DNA of 32,497 nucleotides from the NCBI GenBank assembly GCA_012523895.1, contig JAAYSZ010000031.1, forward strand, positions 1 to 32,497, read 5' to 3'. This DNA comes from Erysipelotrichaceae bacterium (GTDB lineage Bacteria > Bacillota_I > Bacilli_A > Erysipelotrichales > Erysipelotrichaceae). Within the stretch, counting starts at the first letter, position 1. Every line of letters begins with the position of its first letter. The notes below the pieces were generated by a model, which worked only from the letters and a program-made list of their open reading frames with translations, was not told the DNA's origin and did not search any database. Positions 7,343-14,749 of this stretch are shown here, piece after piece. Made by a program: the position numbers and the translations under genes.

Positions 7343-8886
7343 TGACTAATAAAACAAAATACAATTGGAAAAACCATGTAAATCGTTCTGTTTTTGATAT
7401 TGTTTTAGAAGATGGTGTAATAAAAACAAATGATATTTATTATATTGTAGAACAAGTTTGTTTATTACCTGAGATAATTAATGAAGATGATTTATCAAAT
7501 GTTAGTAAATATGTACATCCTAAAAATGTAATTGTAAATATTACAGGGACTGTTTATTTAGAAAAAGAAAATGTACCAATGTCTTTAAGAGAAGCATACA
7601 TACCACCAGAACATGATGTAACTTCTAGTTCAATAATTTATTCCTTAGGTATGATGATGCTTTATATGGCAACAGGTAATGTTAAAAAAAGTGATTTAGA
7701 TATTTTTGTTGAAGATGATAATCTTAAAACCTTAATAGGACACTGTATTGCATTTGATCCTAAAGATAGATATAAAAAAGTTGATGAACTTTTAAATGAT
7801 ATAAAACGTGTTAAAAGAGGTTTTAGAAAAACAGGAAAACTTTTTTCTAAAGTTTTTATAGTATTACTTTTAGTGACAATTGGATTTTATTTTTATAAAA
7901 ATGGTGAATCCTTAGGTGAAGTAAAAGGAATAGAAACAGGTTATGAAAAAGGATATGTTTATGGTTATGAAAAAGGATTTGTTGATGCTCCAGGAATAGG
8001 TATTAGAGGTTCTTCTTTTAATCCTGTTAATGGTAATCTTTTTGGAAATATGAATTTAGAAAAAGGAGCTATTACAGCTTTTAGTAATGATGAAGTTTTC
8101 TTTGTATATGAAAATAATATTTATCAAATGAATCAATATACAGAAGATACAAAAATTATTGTTAGTGACATTGATGCATATGGATTAAATTATTATGATG
8201 AGAATTTATATTATTCTACTGATGAAAACATTTATAGATTTTCATTAAAAACAATGAAATCAGAAGTGTTTTTGGAATCTAAAAATGGATTGTTATATAT
8301 TGTAGATGATGAATTTTATTTAAATGATATTTTTAATACAGGATATTTATATAGAGTAAATAAAGATAATAAGGAATTAACTCAGTTAAATGGGATGGAT
8401 AAATATATTAGTTTAAATATTGTAAATGATAAATTATTCTATATTGATGCTGAAAAAAATAATAATATTTATAGTTGTGATTTTGATGGAAGTAATCAAA
8501 AACTTATTAATAGTAATAGTTTTGAAAGTTTTAGTATATATAATGATAAAATTTATGCGTATGCTATAAACTTTAAAGGTGATGTAATTGATTATTCAAT
8601 GAGTTTTTTAATAAATATGGATTTAGATGGAGGTAATATAGAAGGCTTTACAAATATTCCGGCTTATAATATTAATGTAAATGATGGCGGAATATATTAT
8701 ATTTCAGGGAAAAATAAGGTGTTAAAATGGATGTCTTTGGATGGAAAGACACAGTACACAATATCATCTTTACCTACTAAAGAATTTAACATAGCAAAAA
8801 GATGGATCTTTTATATAAATGAAGAAGATAATAGTCTTTGGAAAGTAAGTATTGATGGATCTAAAAATAGTAGAATTTCTTATTAA
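7342..8886 (+). CDS. Pseudokinase - membrane helix - beta-propeller-like paralogue
   Basis: This encodes 514 residues; its ATG overlaps the previous stop by one base, with AAGGGAGGG upstream. Residues about 30-155 align with the kinase C-lobe of the preceding protein: HRDIKPQN is replaced by SKYVHPKN (55-62), DFG by KEN (75-77) and SPEQYG by PPEHDV (88-93), while YSLGMMMLYMATGN and the FDPKDRYKKVDEL segment stay close to the kinase. The N-lobe and its ATP lysine are absent. A membrane helix lies at about 168-186, then a GYEKGYVYGYEKG segment, then a propeller-like domain (about 235-514) homologous to that of its neighbour. It cannot be an active kinase. A binding or allosteric partner of the upstream protein is the natural guess. 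Confidence 0.8.
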   Translation: MTNKTKYNWKNHVNRSVFDIVLEDGVIKTNDIYYIVEQVCLLPEIINEDDLSNVSKYVHPKNVIVNITGTVYLEKENVPMSLREAYIPPEHDVTSSSIIYSLGMMMLYMATGNVKKSDLDIFVEDDNLKTLIGHCIAFDPKDRYKKVDELLNDIKRVKRGFRKTGKLFSKVFIVLLLVTIGFYFYKNGESLGEVKGIETGYEKGYVYGYEKGFVDAPGIGIRGSSFNPVNGNLFGNMNLEKGAITAFSNDEVFFVYENNIYQMNQYTEDTKIIVSDIDAYGLNYYDENLYYSTDENIYRFSLKTMKSEVFLESKNGLLYIVDDEFYLNDIFNTGYLYRVNKDNKELTQLNGMDKYISLNIVNDKLFYIDAEKNNNIYSCDFDGSNQKLINSNSFESFSIYNDKIYAYAINFKGDVIDYSMSFLINMDLDGGNIEGFTNIPAYNINVNDGGIYYISGKNKVLKWMSLDGKTQYTISSLPTKEFNIAKRWIFYINEEDNSLWKVSIDGSKNSRISY

Positions 8887-8911
8887 TATAAAAATGTAGT
8901 TTAGTCATAAA

Positions 8912-8943
8912 AACAGTAAATCAAAAAGATTTATTGTTTTTTT
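8912..8943 (+). terminator. Rho-independent terminator after the pseudokinase gene
   Basis: AACAGTAAATC (8912-8922), loop AAAAA, GATTTATTGTT (8928-8938), then a T run to 8943. The 11-bp stem has one G-U pair. It ends the 2277-8886 operon and touches the next motif-bearing promoter. Confidence 0.85.
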
Positions 8944-8987
8944 GTATGCTTTTAGCAGACAACTGCTTTATCAATTGAATATATATT
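8944..8987 (+). promoter_or_regulatory. Shared regulon motif, copy 3, with -10
   Basis: GTATGC-TTTTA-GCAGAC lies at 8944-8960, immediately after the terminator. TATATT follows after exactly 21 nt at 8982-8987. As with the copies at 742 and 2196 there is no convincing -35 box at the normal distance. Transcription would start near 8994, giving a leader of about 35 nt to the ATG at 9029. It would drive the zinc-ribbon protein and the two genes behind it. Confidence 0.65.
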
Positions 8988-9028
8988 ATAAGTAACAATA
9001 CTGTAATACAGAAAAGGAGATGGAAAAT

Positions 9029-10300
9029 ATGATTTGTGCAAAATGTAAAAAAGAGATACCAGAAGAAGCTACGGTTTGTCCACATTGCAATGAAAAAGTT
9101 GAAACTATAGATTCATCTTTAGAAGAAACTGAATCAAAAGAAACTATACAAGACAACAATTTATCTAGTGAAGAAGAAATAATTAATAATAATGAAACAG
9201 ATTCGATTGATGAAGGAGAGTCAAGTATTGATAATGAAAATGATTTAAATATTTCAAAAGAAGAATCTATTGAAGAAAGTAAGCCGATAGTTGAACCAAT
9301 AAAAGCTAAAAAGAATTTTTTAGATAAAAAAATATTGATAATTGTTGCTAGTGTAGTAGCTATTATTGTTCTTGTGTTTGTAACAATTCATTTTGTTAAT
9401 GACAATAAATATAACAAAGGATTAGAAATGCTTGAAAATAAGAATTATCAAGAAGCTTATACAATTTTTAGTTCTTTAAAATCATACAATGATTCATCAG
9501 ATAAAGCTGAATATGCACAAAAGGGTATTAAATATGTTGAAGCAAAAGCATTAATGGAACAAGGTGATTATGTTGAAGCTGAAAATATATTTAATTCAAT
9601 TGATGATTTTGAAAATTCAAAAGATTTATCTTTAAACTGTCAATCAAATAATAATTATAAAAATGCATTAGCTTTAATAGATAGTACAGATTATCAATCA
9701 GCTCTTGATTTGTTATATCAAGTTAACTGTATTTATATAGATGGTTCTGATAATCCGGATTATGAATGTGAAAATATAATTAAATATGTTGAAGCAATCA
9801 ATGCTTTTGGAAATGGTCAAAATTATGAGGCATATAAAAAATTTATTAGTCTAAATGATTTTAAGGATTCTAGTCAAAAAGCATCAGAATGCATAGTTCC
9901 TAAACCTAATACTGGAATAACTTATCATAATGAAGCATACAAAGGGTCAGCTTGTTCACTTAAAATTGTACCTACATCTGATGGAAGTAGTACATATTTC
10001 AAAATTTATGATGAAACAGGTACAGTATTAATCGCAAACATTTTCATTAATGCTGGTGATACTTTTAAAATCAACTTACCAGCAGGAAAATATACACTAA
10101 GATCTGCTTATAGTTATAAAGATTGGTTTGGAGAAGTCGATATGTTTGGTGATGAAGGAATATATCAAAAAATAAAAGCTAATGATACAAGCGAAATCTT
10201 TACTTTAGAGAAAAATTGGGATTACACACTTACATTACGTACATTAAATCCAGAAGGAACACCAATTCCTACTAAAAATATAGATAAGGATTCATTTTAA
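9029..10300 (+). CDS. Zinc-ribbon, single-helix membrane protein with TPR-like repeats
   Basis: This encodes 423 residues. I chose the ATG at 9029, nine bases after AAGGAG; the in-frame ATG at 9020 overlaps that site. An N-terminal zinc ribbon has CAKC (Cys3, Cys6) and CPHC (Cys17, Cys20). A long acidic Ser/Glu/Asn linker runs to about residue 90, then a membrane helix (about 102-123), then helical repeats built on YNKGLEMLENKNYQEAYTIF, EAKALMEQGDYVEAENIFNS and YKNALALIDSTDYQSALDLL. Such repeats resemble TPR units. The last 120 residues look like a beta-sandwich (ACSLKIVPTSDGSSTYFKIY). The ribbon would be cytoplasmic and the repeats outside. This layout is common in uncharacterised Firmicute membrane proteins. 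The regulon motif upstream ties it to the kinase locus; its role is unknown. Confidence 0.8.
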   Translation: MICAKCKKEIPEEATVCPHCNEKVETIDSSLEETESKETIQDNNLSSEEEIINNNETDSIDEGESSIDNENDLNISKEESIEESKPIVEPIKAKKNFLDKKILIIVASVVAIIVLVFVTIHFVNDNKYNKGLEMLENKNYQEAYTIFSSLKSYNDSSDKAEYAQKGIKYVEAKALMEQGDYVEAENIFNSIDDFENSKDLSLNCQSNNNYKNALALIDSTDYQSALDLLYQVNCIYIDGSDNPDYECENIIKYVEAINAFGNGQNYEAYKKFISLNDFKDSSQKASECIVPKPNTGITYHNEAYKGSACSLKIVPTSDGSSTYFKIYDETGTVLIANIFINAGDTFKINLPAGKYTLRSAYSYKDWFGEVDMFGDEGIYQKIKANDTSEIFTLEKNWDYTLTLRTLNPEGTPIPTKNIDKDSF

Positions 10301-10318
10301 AAAGGAGAATAATATATT

Positions 10319-10759
10319 ATGAAAAAAATATTAATTGGAATACTAACACTATTGTTTGTTTTATCAATAAGTGGATGTGGAAAAGATGAAGCAAGTGATA
10401 ATGAATATAAATGGGTATCTTATACCCTTACAACTGAAGGTATACGTGAATACAATAAAGAAGAAGATACATTTTTGTCAGAGTCAGCACCAGTTGGTCA
10501 ACGTTATATCGTTGCTGAATTTATGGGAAAGAATATGATGGTTAAGGCAGAAGATATTAATTGGGATAATCTTGATAAGTTAGTTCTTGTTGATGAAGAA
10601 GGTAATGAAATAATGCCAGGATTATTTAGTTTGTGGGGTATAGAGTTTGATGATAAAGAATTTACTTTTATTACAAATGAAGAACAAGAAGGATTTAGAT
10701 TGATATATGTGGTTGATGAAAATATAGAGTTAGATAATTTAAAACTAACTCTTAAATAA
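10319..10759 (+). CDS. Small lipoprotein, unknown function
   Basis: This encodes 146 residues. AAAGGAG precedes the ATG, and the gap to the upstream gene is 18 bp. A signal peptide (KKILIGILTLLFVLSISGCG) ends in the lipobox SISGC, so the protein is anchored on the outer face of the membrane. The mature part is acidic and beta-rich, with FMGKNMMVKAEDINWDNLDKL and a final IELDNLKLTLK strand. It looks like a small extracellular binding domain, but I do not recognise the family. Its place in the operon suggests it works with the zinc-ribbon protein upstream. Confidence 0.75.
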   Translation: MKKILIGILTLLFVLSISGCGKDEASDNEYKWVSYTLTTEGIREYNKEEDTFLSESAPVGQRYIVAEFMGKNMMVKAEDINWDNLDKLVLVDEEGNEIMPGLFSLWGIEFDDKEFTFITNEEQEGFRLIYVVDENIELDNLKLTLK

Positions 10760-10796
10760 AAACTATAATTAACATTTATATAAGGAGGATATAAAC

Positions 10797-11585
10797 ATGA
10801 GCGAATTAAAAGCTGTGGAAATAAATGTTTTTGGAAAAAAACCAGATGCTAAAGAATTAGAACATTATTCTAATCTTACATATGGAAGTGGATTACCAGG
10901 TGGTGAAGAATTAAAGGATGCACTTATTTGGTTTGGTTCAGGTATAGGAATAGGTATATTTGGTTTCTTATTTGGATCATGGGTAATTAGAACCTTTGTA
11001 GGACCAGGAGTATTGATATTTGGATATGGTTCTTTACTTGCTTTACCTATGTTAGGAGTATTCTTAGCTGTTTCAAGTATTTATAGGTTACTTAGACCAG
11101 CTCATAAGAAAAAAGCTTCAAAAGCTTTTGAATGGGTATGGATGATATCAATAATGGGAGATGATAGAATATCTACTCGATTTGGAAAAATTCCTTATGC
11201 AATTTCTACTATGAAGCGTATTTTCCCTGAAGGATACGACTTTAGTGAAAGTAAGTATAAAAATTATTTGAATACTTTTAGAAATGAAATAATTAAAATA
11301 TGTGATATCAATGTAGCTAAACTTAAAGAAGAAGGATGGTGGGAATCTTCACCAATTGTAAATCATAAAATTATTGAAGATGAAGAAATAAATGAAAAAT
11401 TACATAAAATCCATGCAATTATCACATATGATGATCAAGTTGGTTTTACAATCGATTATCAAAAAAACAAGAAAAAATACATGACAGCTACTAGAGTTGA
11501 GATAAATATAATTCAATATTATATAAAGTCAGGTGAGTATTTCTTCCCTTATGATTATATGCCTGAGTTTAAAGTAGAAAATTAA
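10797..11585 (+). CDS. Membrane protein with two helices and cytoplasmic tail, unknown function
   Basis: This encodes 262 residues with a strong AAGGAGG site. A soluble N-terminus of about 40 residues precedes two Gly-rich hydrophobic helices (about 43-65 and 68-95), which end in a basic PAHKKKASK segment. The following 160 residues are soluble and mixed alpha/beta, with WVWMISIMGDDRISTRFGKI and a tail that includes VGFTIDYQKNKKKYMTATRVE. I do not recognise a family. It is the last gene before a terminator at 11607, so it closes the motif-controlled unit that starts with the zinc-ribbon gene. Confidence 0.7.
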   Translation: MSELKAVEINVFGKKPDAKELEHYSNLTYGSGLPGGEELKDALIWFGSGIGIGIFGFLFGSWVIRTFVGPGVLIFGYGSLLALPMLGVFLAVSSIYRLLRPAHKKKASKAFEWVWMISIMGDDRISTRFGKIPYAISTMKRIFPEGYDFSESKYKNYLNTFRNEIIKICDINVAKLKEEGWWESSPIVNHKIIEDEEINEKLHKIHAIITYDDQVGFTIDYQKNKKKYMTATRVEINIIQYYIKSGEYFFPYDYMPEFKVEN

Positions 11586-11606
11586 TTATATTTAAAATAA
11601 TTAGAT

Positions 11607-11642
11607 AATACCTCTAAGAAAAATTATTAGAGGTATTTTTTT
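11607..11642 (+). terminator. Rho-independent terminator closing the 9029-11585 operon
   Basis: AATACCTCTAA (11607-11617), a nine-base loop, TTAGAGGTATT (11627-11637), then a T run to 11642. The 11-bp stem is perfect. Confidence 0.9.
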
Positions 11643-11655
11643 ATGAATGTTTCAA

Positions 11656-11684
11656 TTGATTTTTGTTATTTATGATAGTATACT
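11656..11684 (+). promoter_or_regulatory. Sigma-A-type promoter for the ABC importer operon
   Basis: TTGATT at 11656-11661 and TATACT at 11679-11684 are separated by 17 bases. Transcription would start near 11691, inside the palindrome at 11688-11711. Confidence 0.75.
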
Positions 11685-11687
11685 AAA

Positions 11688-11711
11688 TTAAGTTAGCTTA
11701 AGCTAACTTAA
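11688..11711. promoter_or_regulatory. Perfect 24-bp palindrome over the start site, likely operator
   Basis: The half-site TTAAGTTAGCTT (11688-11699) is followed directly by its exact reverse complement to 11711. It starts three bases after the -10 box and ends at the ribosome site AAGGTGG. The position suits a dimeric repressor that blocks transcription. The same DNA could also form a hairpin in the leader that would hide the ribosome site. No regulator gene is adjacent, so the protein that binds is unknown. Confidence 0.7.
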
Positions 11712-11720
11712 AAGGTGGCT

Positions 11721-12332
11721 ATGAAAAAATATGTATGGTTAAATCCTGTGGTGGAAACTTCGTATAATTTAAAAAAACTTAAATCTATTCTTTTATCTAA
11801 AGATTTTGAAGTTGTAAACCCAATATTAGATAATGCAAACATTGTTTTAAATAAGTATAGAGAATATGTTTTAAAAGCTAATAAAACAGTTGTTGATGCT
11901 AGATGTCCTATGATAATAGAATATTTTAAAAAGCATAAATTTATTGTAGATTATCCTAATATTGAACCTATATTAATACATATCGCAAGAGAATTAGCTG
12001 ATAGAAAAGATTTAAAGGATGGTAAAAAATATATTCTTACTCCTTGTATATCATTAAAAGAGTATGGAATTAATTTGAATTTGGATAATACTTACTTTTA
12101 TACTTGGGATGAATTTGTTTTAAGTAATAATATTGAAATACAAGGAGAAACAAGTCATGAAAGTCCTGTACCATTAGGTTTTTTTGATTCTTTTGAAACA
12201 AAGATTTTAAAGGTGTCTAGCCATAATATAAATCAAATTTCACAGAGCATAATAGATGAATTTAGGTTTATTGAAGGTTTATACTGTTATAAGGGATGTA
12301 ATAATGGGGATGGGGTGACTAGTATTGGATAA
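11721..12332 (+). CDS. Miniature [FeFe]-hydrogenase-like protein
   Basis: This encodes 203 residues, ATG at 11721 after AAGGTGG. It resembles the H-cluster domain of [FeFe] hydrogenases in reduced form. DARCPMIIEYFKKH matches the P1 region (Cys62), YILTPCISLKEYG the P2 region (Cys109), and EGLYCYKGCNNGDG the P3 region (Cys189 and Cys193, CxxxC). These are the only four cysteines, matching the four H-cluster ligands, but the second P1 cysteine is Arg61 and the P2-P3 distance is about 80 residues against about 140 in typical enzymes. The N-terminal ferredoxin domains are absent. It is therefore unlikely to be a working hydrogenase; an iron-sulfur sensor or cofactor protein is more plausible. 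It overlaps the permease gene by 8 bases. Confidence 0.65.
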   Translation: MKKYVWLNPVVETSYNLKKLKSILLSKDFEVVNPILDNANIVLNKYREYVLKANKTVVDARCPMIIEYFKKHKFIVDYPNIEPILIHIARELADRKDLKDGKKYILTPCISLKEYGINLNLDNTYFYTWDEFVLSNNIEIQGETSHESPVPLGFFDSFETKILKVSSHNINQISQSIIDEFRFIEGLYCYKGCNNGDGVTSIG

Positions 12333-13086
12333 CAAAAAACTTAAAACTTTTATAAGCGTTTCAATAATTGTTTTAATTTGGTTTATAGTAAGCAGTTTAA
12401 ATATTTATAGTGAATATTTATTACCTTCACCATTAAAAGTTTTAACAAGATTTTTTAGCTTGTTATCTAATCAAACATTAATTGAACATGTCATTATAAG
12501 TTTACAAAGAGTATTTTCAGGATATTTTATTGCATTAGTATTTGCGATTATATTTGCGATTGTTTCTTTGTTTTATCCAAAGGTAATGGAATTTTTTGAT
12601 GGAATAATCCAATTTTTTAGAAATGTTCCTCCTTTAGGATTAATACCTTTATTAATACTTTGGTTTGGTATAGGAGAAAAATCAAAACTTATTGTAATAA
12701 TATTAGCTTCATTTTTCTCAATGTTTTTAAGTATTGAAAAAGGTTTTAAAAGTACTGATGTAAAATTGTTAGAAGTTGGAAAATCTTTTGGTTTTAATAG
12801 ATGGAAGATGTTTAAAAAAATTATTGTTCCTTATGCGATTCCTGATGTGCTTGTAGGAATGCGTGTTGGAATGGGCTATAGCTATAGAGCTATTATTGGT
12901 GCTGAAATGATTGCGGCTAGTAGTGGTTTAGGATATATGATTAATTTTGCAAGATCAATGTCTCAAACAGATATTGTAATAGTAGGAATTATTGTTATAG
13001 GATTGCTTGGATATTTATGTGATTTAATTTTTAAAAAATTAATAGATATTTTATTAAAGGATACAAAAGGTCATGGATGGAATTAA
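12325..13086 (+). CDS. ABC transporter permease, SsuC/TauC family
   Basis: This encodes 253 residues starting with TTG at 12325, which overlaps the upstream gene; a G-rich site (ATGGGG) lies at a proper distance and no ATG with a good site is near. It has about six membrane helices and the cytoplasmic EAA loop (EVGKSFGFNRWKMFKKIIVPYAIPDVLVG) typical of importers for sulfonates, nitrate, bicarbonate or thiamine precursors. FRNVPPLGLIPLLILWFGIGEKSK is a further family signature. It pairs with the ATPase overlapping it by 14 bases and the binding protein at 13776. The substrate cannot be read from sequence. Confidence 0.9.
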   Translation: MDNKKLKTFISVSIIVLIWFIVSSLNIYSEYLLPSPLKVLTRFFSLLSNQTLIEHVIISLQRVFSGYFIALVFAIIFAIVSLFYPKVMEFFDGIIQFFRNVPPLGLIPLLILWFGIGEKSKLIVIILASFFSMFLSIEKGFKSTDVKLLEVGKSFGFNRWKMFKKIIVPYAIPDVLVGMRVGMGYSYRAIIGAEMIAASSGLGYMINFARSMSQTDIVIVGIIVIGLLGYLCDLIFKKLIDILLKDTKGHGWN

Positions 13087-13774
13087 AATTAGAGATTTAA
13101 TTGTTACTTATGAAAATGAAGGTAACATCTTAAATGCGATTAATAATATTAATTTAGATATTAATACAGATGAAATAACTGTAATTTTAGGAAAGTCTGG
13201 ATGTGGAAAGACAACTTTGTTGAGAATGATAAAAGGTATAGAGAAACCTACCTTTGGAAGTATAGAAATAAATGATTTAAATATTGCATATATATTTCAA
13301 GAACCTCGGCTTATGCCTTGGTTAAATGTATTTGATAATGTAACTTTTGGTTTAGAAAAGAAGGACATCAAAAATGATGTTATTGATGATTTGATTTCAT
13401 TAGTAGGATTAGATGATTTTAAAACTTATTTTCCTCATCAATTATCTGGAGGGATGCAAAGTAGGGTTTCTTTGATTAGAGCTTTAGCTGTTAATTCAAA
13501 TTATATTTTAATGGATGAACCTTTTGCGGCTCTTGATTATTTTACAAGAGAAACATTACAAAATGAACTTTTAAAAATTTATGAAAAATCAAAAGTTGGC
13601 ATTATGTTTGTGACACACAATATAGATGAAGCATTAAAACTAGGACATAAAATTATTGTAATGTCTGATGGTGTTATTAAAGAAACATTTGATATTAGAG
13701 ATCTTAATAGAGATTTACTAAGTGATAAATTTATACAATTAAAAAGAAAAATAATAGAAAGGATAAGGGATTGA
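13073..13774 (+). CDS. ABC transporter ATP-binding protein, SsuB/TauB family
   Basis: This encodes 233 residues. It has Walker A GKSGCGKTT (about residue 41), the Q-loop FQEPRLMPW, the signature LSGGMQSR, Walker B ILMDEPFAALD and the switch His in VTHN. The RLMPW sequence after the Q-loop is typical of the nitrate/taurine/sulfonate subgroup. It overlaps the permease gene by 14 bases and lies 1 bp before the binding protein, so the transporter is translated as one coupled set. It should power import across the cytoplasmic membrane. Confidence 0.95.
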   Translation: MDGIKIRDLIVTYENEGNILNAINNINLDINTDEITVILGKSGCGKTTLLRMIKGIEKPTFGSIEINDLNIAYIFQEPRLMPWLNVFDNVTFGLEKKDIKNDVIDDLISLVGLDDFKTYFPHQLSGGMQSRVSLIRALAVNSNYILMDEPFAALDYFTRETLQNELLKIYEKSKVGIMFVTHNIDEALKLGHKIIVMSDGVIKETFDIRDLNRDLLSDKFIQLKRKIIERIRD

Positions 13775-13775
13775 A

Positions 13776-14747
13776 ATGAAAAAGTTATTAGTTTTATTTT
13801 TAACTGTAATGATGGTTGTAGGATGTTCATCTTCACCTAAAGAAAGTGAGGTTGAAACAGTTCAAGAATCAGAATCTAGTGAAACAATAAGTGTAGATAA
13901 GTTAGTTTTAACTTATGTTACATCTCCTTTAAATGTTCCATCAATTATCGATAAAGTTGATAAGGTTACAGAAACAGCATTTGAAGGTGTTGAAATTGAA
14001 TATGCGGAGATTACTAGTGGTTCAGAACAAACTCAAGCTTTAGCTTCAGGTGATGTTCAAATACTACATGCAGTTGGAGGATCTTCAATTGTGGCAGCAG
14101 CTGCAGCTGGTATGGATATTAAAATTATTAATATGTATAGTAGAGCACCAGAAGCATTTACCATGTATAGCAAGGATGAAAACATTAATTCTCCAAGTGA
14201 TTTAAAAGGGAAAATTATTGGTGGACCATTTGGAACAAATTTACATGAGTTATTAGTTTCTTATTTAAAGACTGAAGGATTAACTTTAGAAGATGTTAAT
14301 TTTGTGAATATGAGTATTCCTGATGCTTTAGCAGGTTTAGATGGTGGTAGTGTAGATGTTGCATTACTTGGTGGTCCTGCAGGATATAATGCAGGTCAAG
14401 CAGGATATCATAAGATTACTGATGGAAAGGGTTTAATTGAGGCAATAATAGCAGTAGCTACAACTAGCGAATACTACGAAGCACATAAGGATGTTATTGA
14501 TAAGTTTGAAGAAGTTCAAAAAGAAGTAAGAAATAAAATGAAAAATGATCCTGAAGGTGTAAAAGAATTAGTTATGGAAGCATTAAATCTTACACCAGAA
14601 GCATTTGATGCAATGTATCCTCAATATGATTTTACTCTTGAAGTAAGTGATAAGGATATTGAAGGACTTCAAAAAACAGCTGACTTTATGTTTGAAAGTG
14701 AAATGATTGAAACAGAAATTGATGTAAAAGAGCTATTTATTAAGTAA
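13776..14747 (+). CDS. ABC transporter substrate-binding lipoprotein, SsuA/NMT1-like
   Basis: This encodes 323 residues. The signal peptide ends in VVGC (Cys17), so the protein is tethered outside. A Ser/Glu-rich linker precedes a periplasmic-binding fold of the NMT1/SsuA type: LTYVTSPLNVPSIIDK at the N-lobe, SGSEQTQALASGDVQILHAV, then INSPSDLKGKIIGGPFGTNLHELL, which is characteristic. Members bind alkanesulfonates, taurine, nitrate or pyrimidine precursors, and the pocket cannot be assigned by eye. Pairing with a hydrogenase-like iron-sulfur protein is unusual for any of these ligands. It follows the ATPase gene by one base. Confidence 0.9.
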   Translation: MKKLLVLFLTVMMVVGCSSSPKESEVETVQESESSETISVDKLVLTYVTSPLNVPSIIDKVDKVTETAFEGVEIEYAEITSGSEQTQALASGDVQILHAVGGSSIVAAAAAGMDIKIINMYSRAPEAFTMYSKDENINSPSDLKGKIIGGPFGTNLHELLVSYLKTEGLTLEDVNFVNMSIPDALAGLDGGSVDVALLGGPAGYNAGQAGYHKITDGKGLIEAIIAVATTSEYYEAHKDVIDKFEEVQKEVRNKMKNDPEGVKELVMEALNLTPEAFDAMYPQYDFTLEVSDKDIEGLQKTADFMFESEMIETEIDVKELFIK

Positions 14748-14749
14748 TT

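Noticed and set aside
8975..9002. TTGAAT/AATACT as the promoter of the zinc-ribbon gene
   Set aside because: Spacing of 16 is possible, but the boxes are imperfect and the motif plus 21 nt plus TATATT shared with two other regions is a better explanation.
11721..12332. A true catalytic [FeFe] hydrogenase
   Set aside because: Too short, no ferredoxin clusters, and P1 and P2 residues needed for proton transfer are changed.
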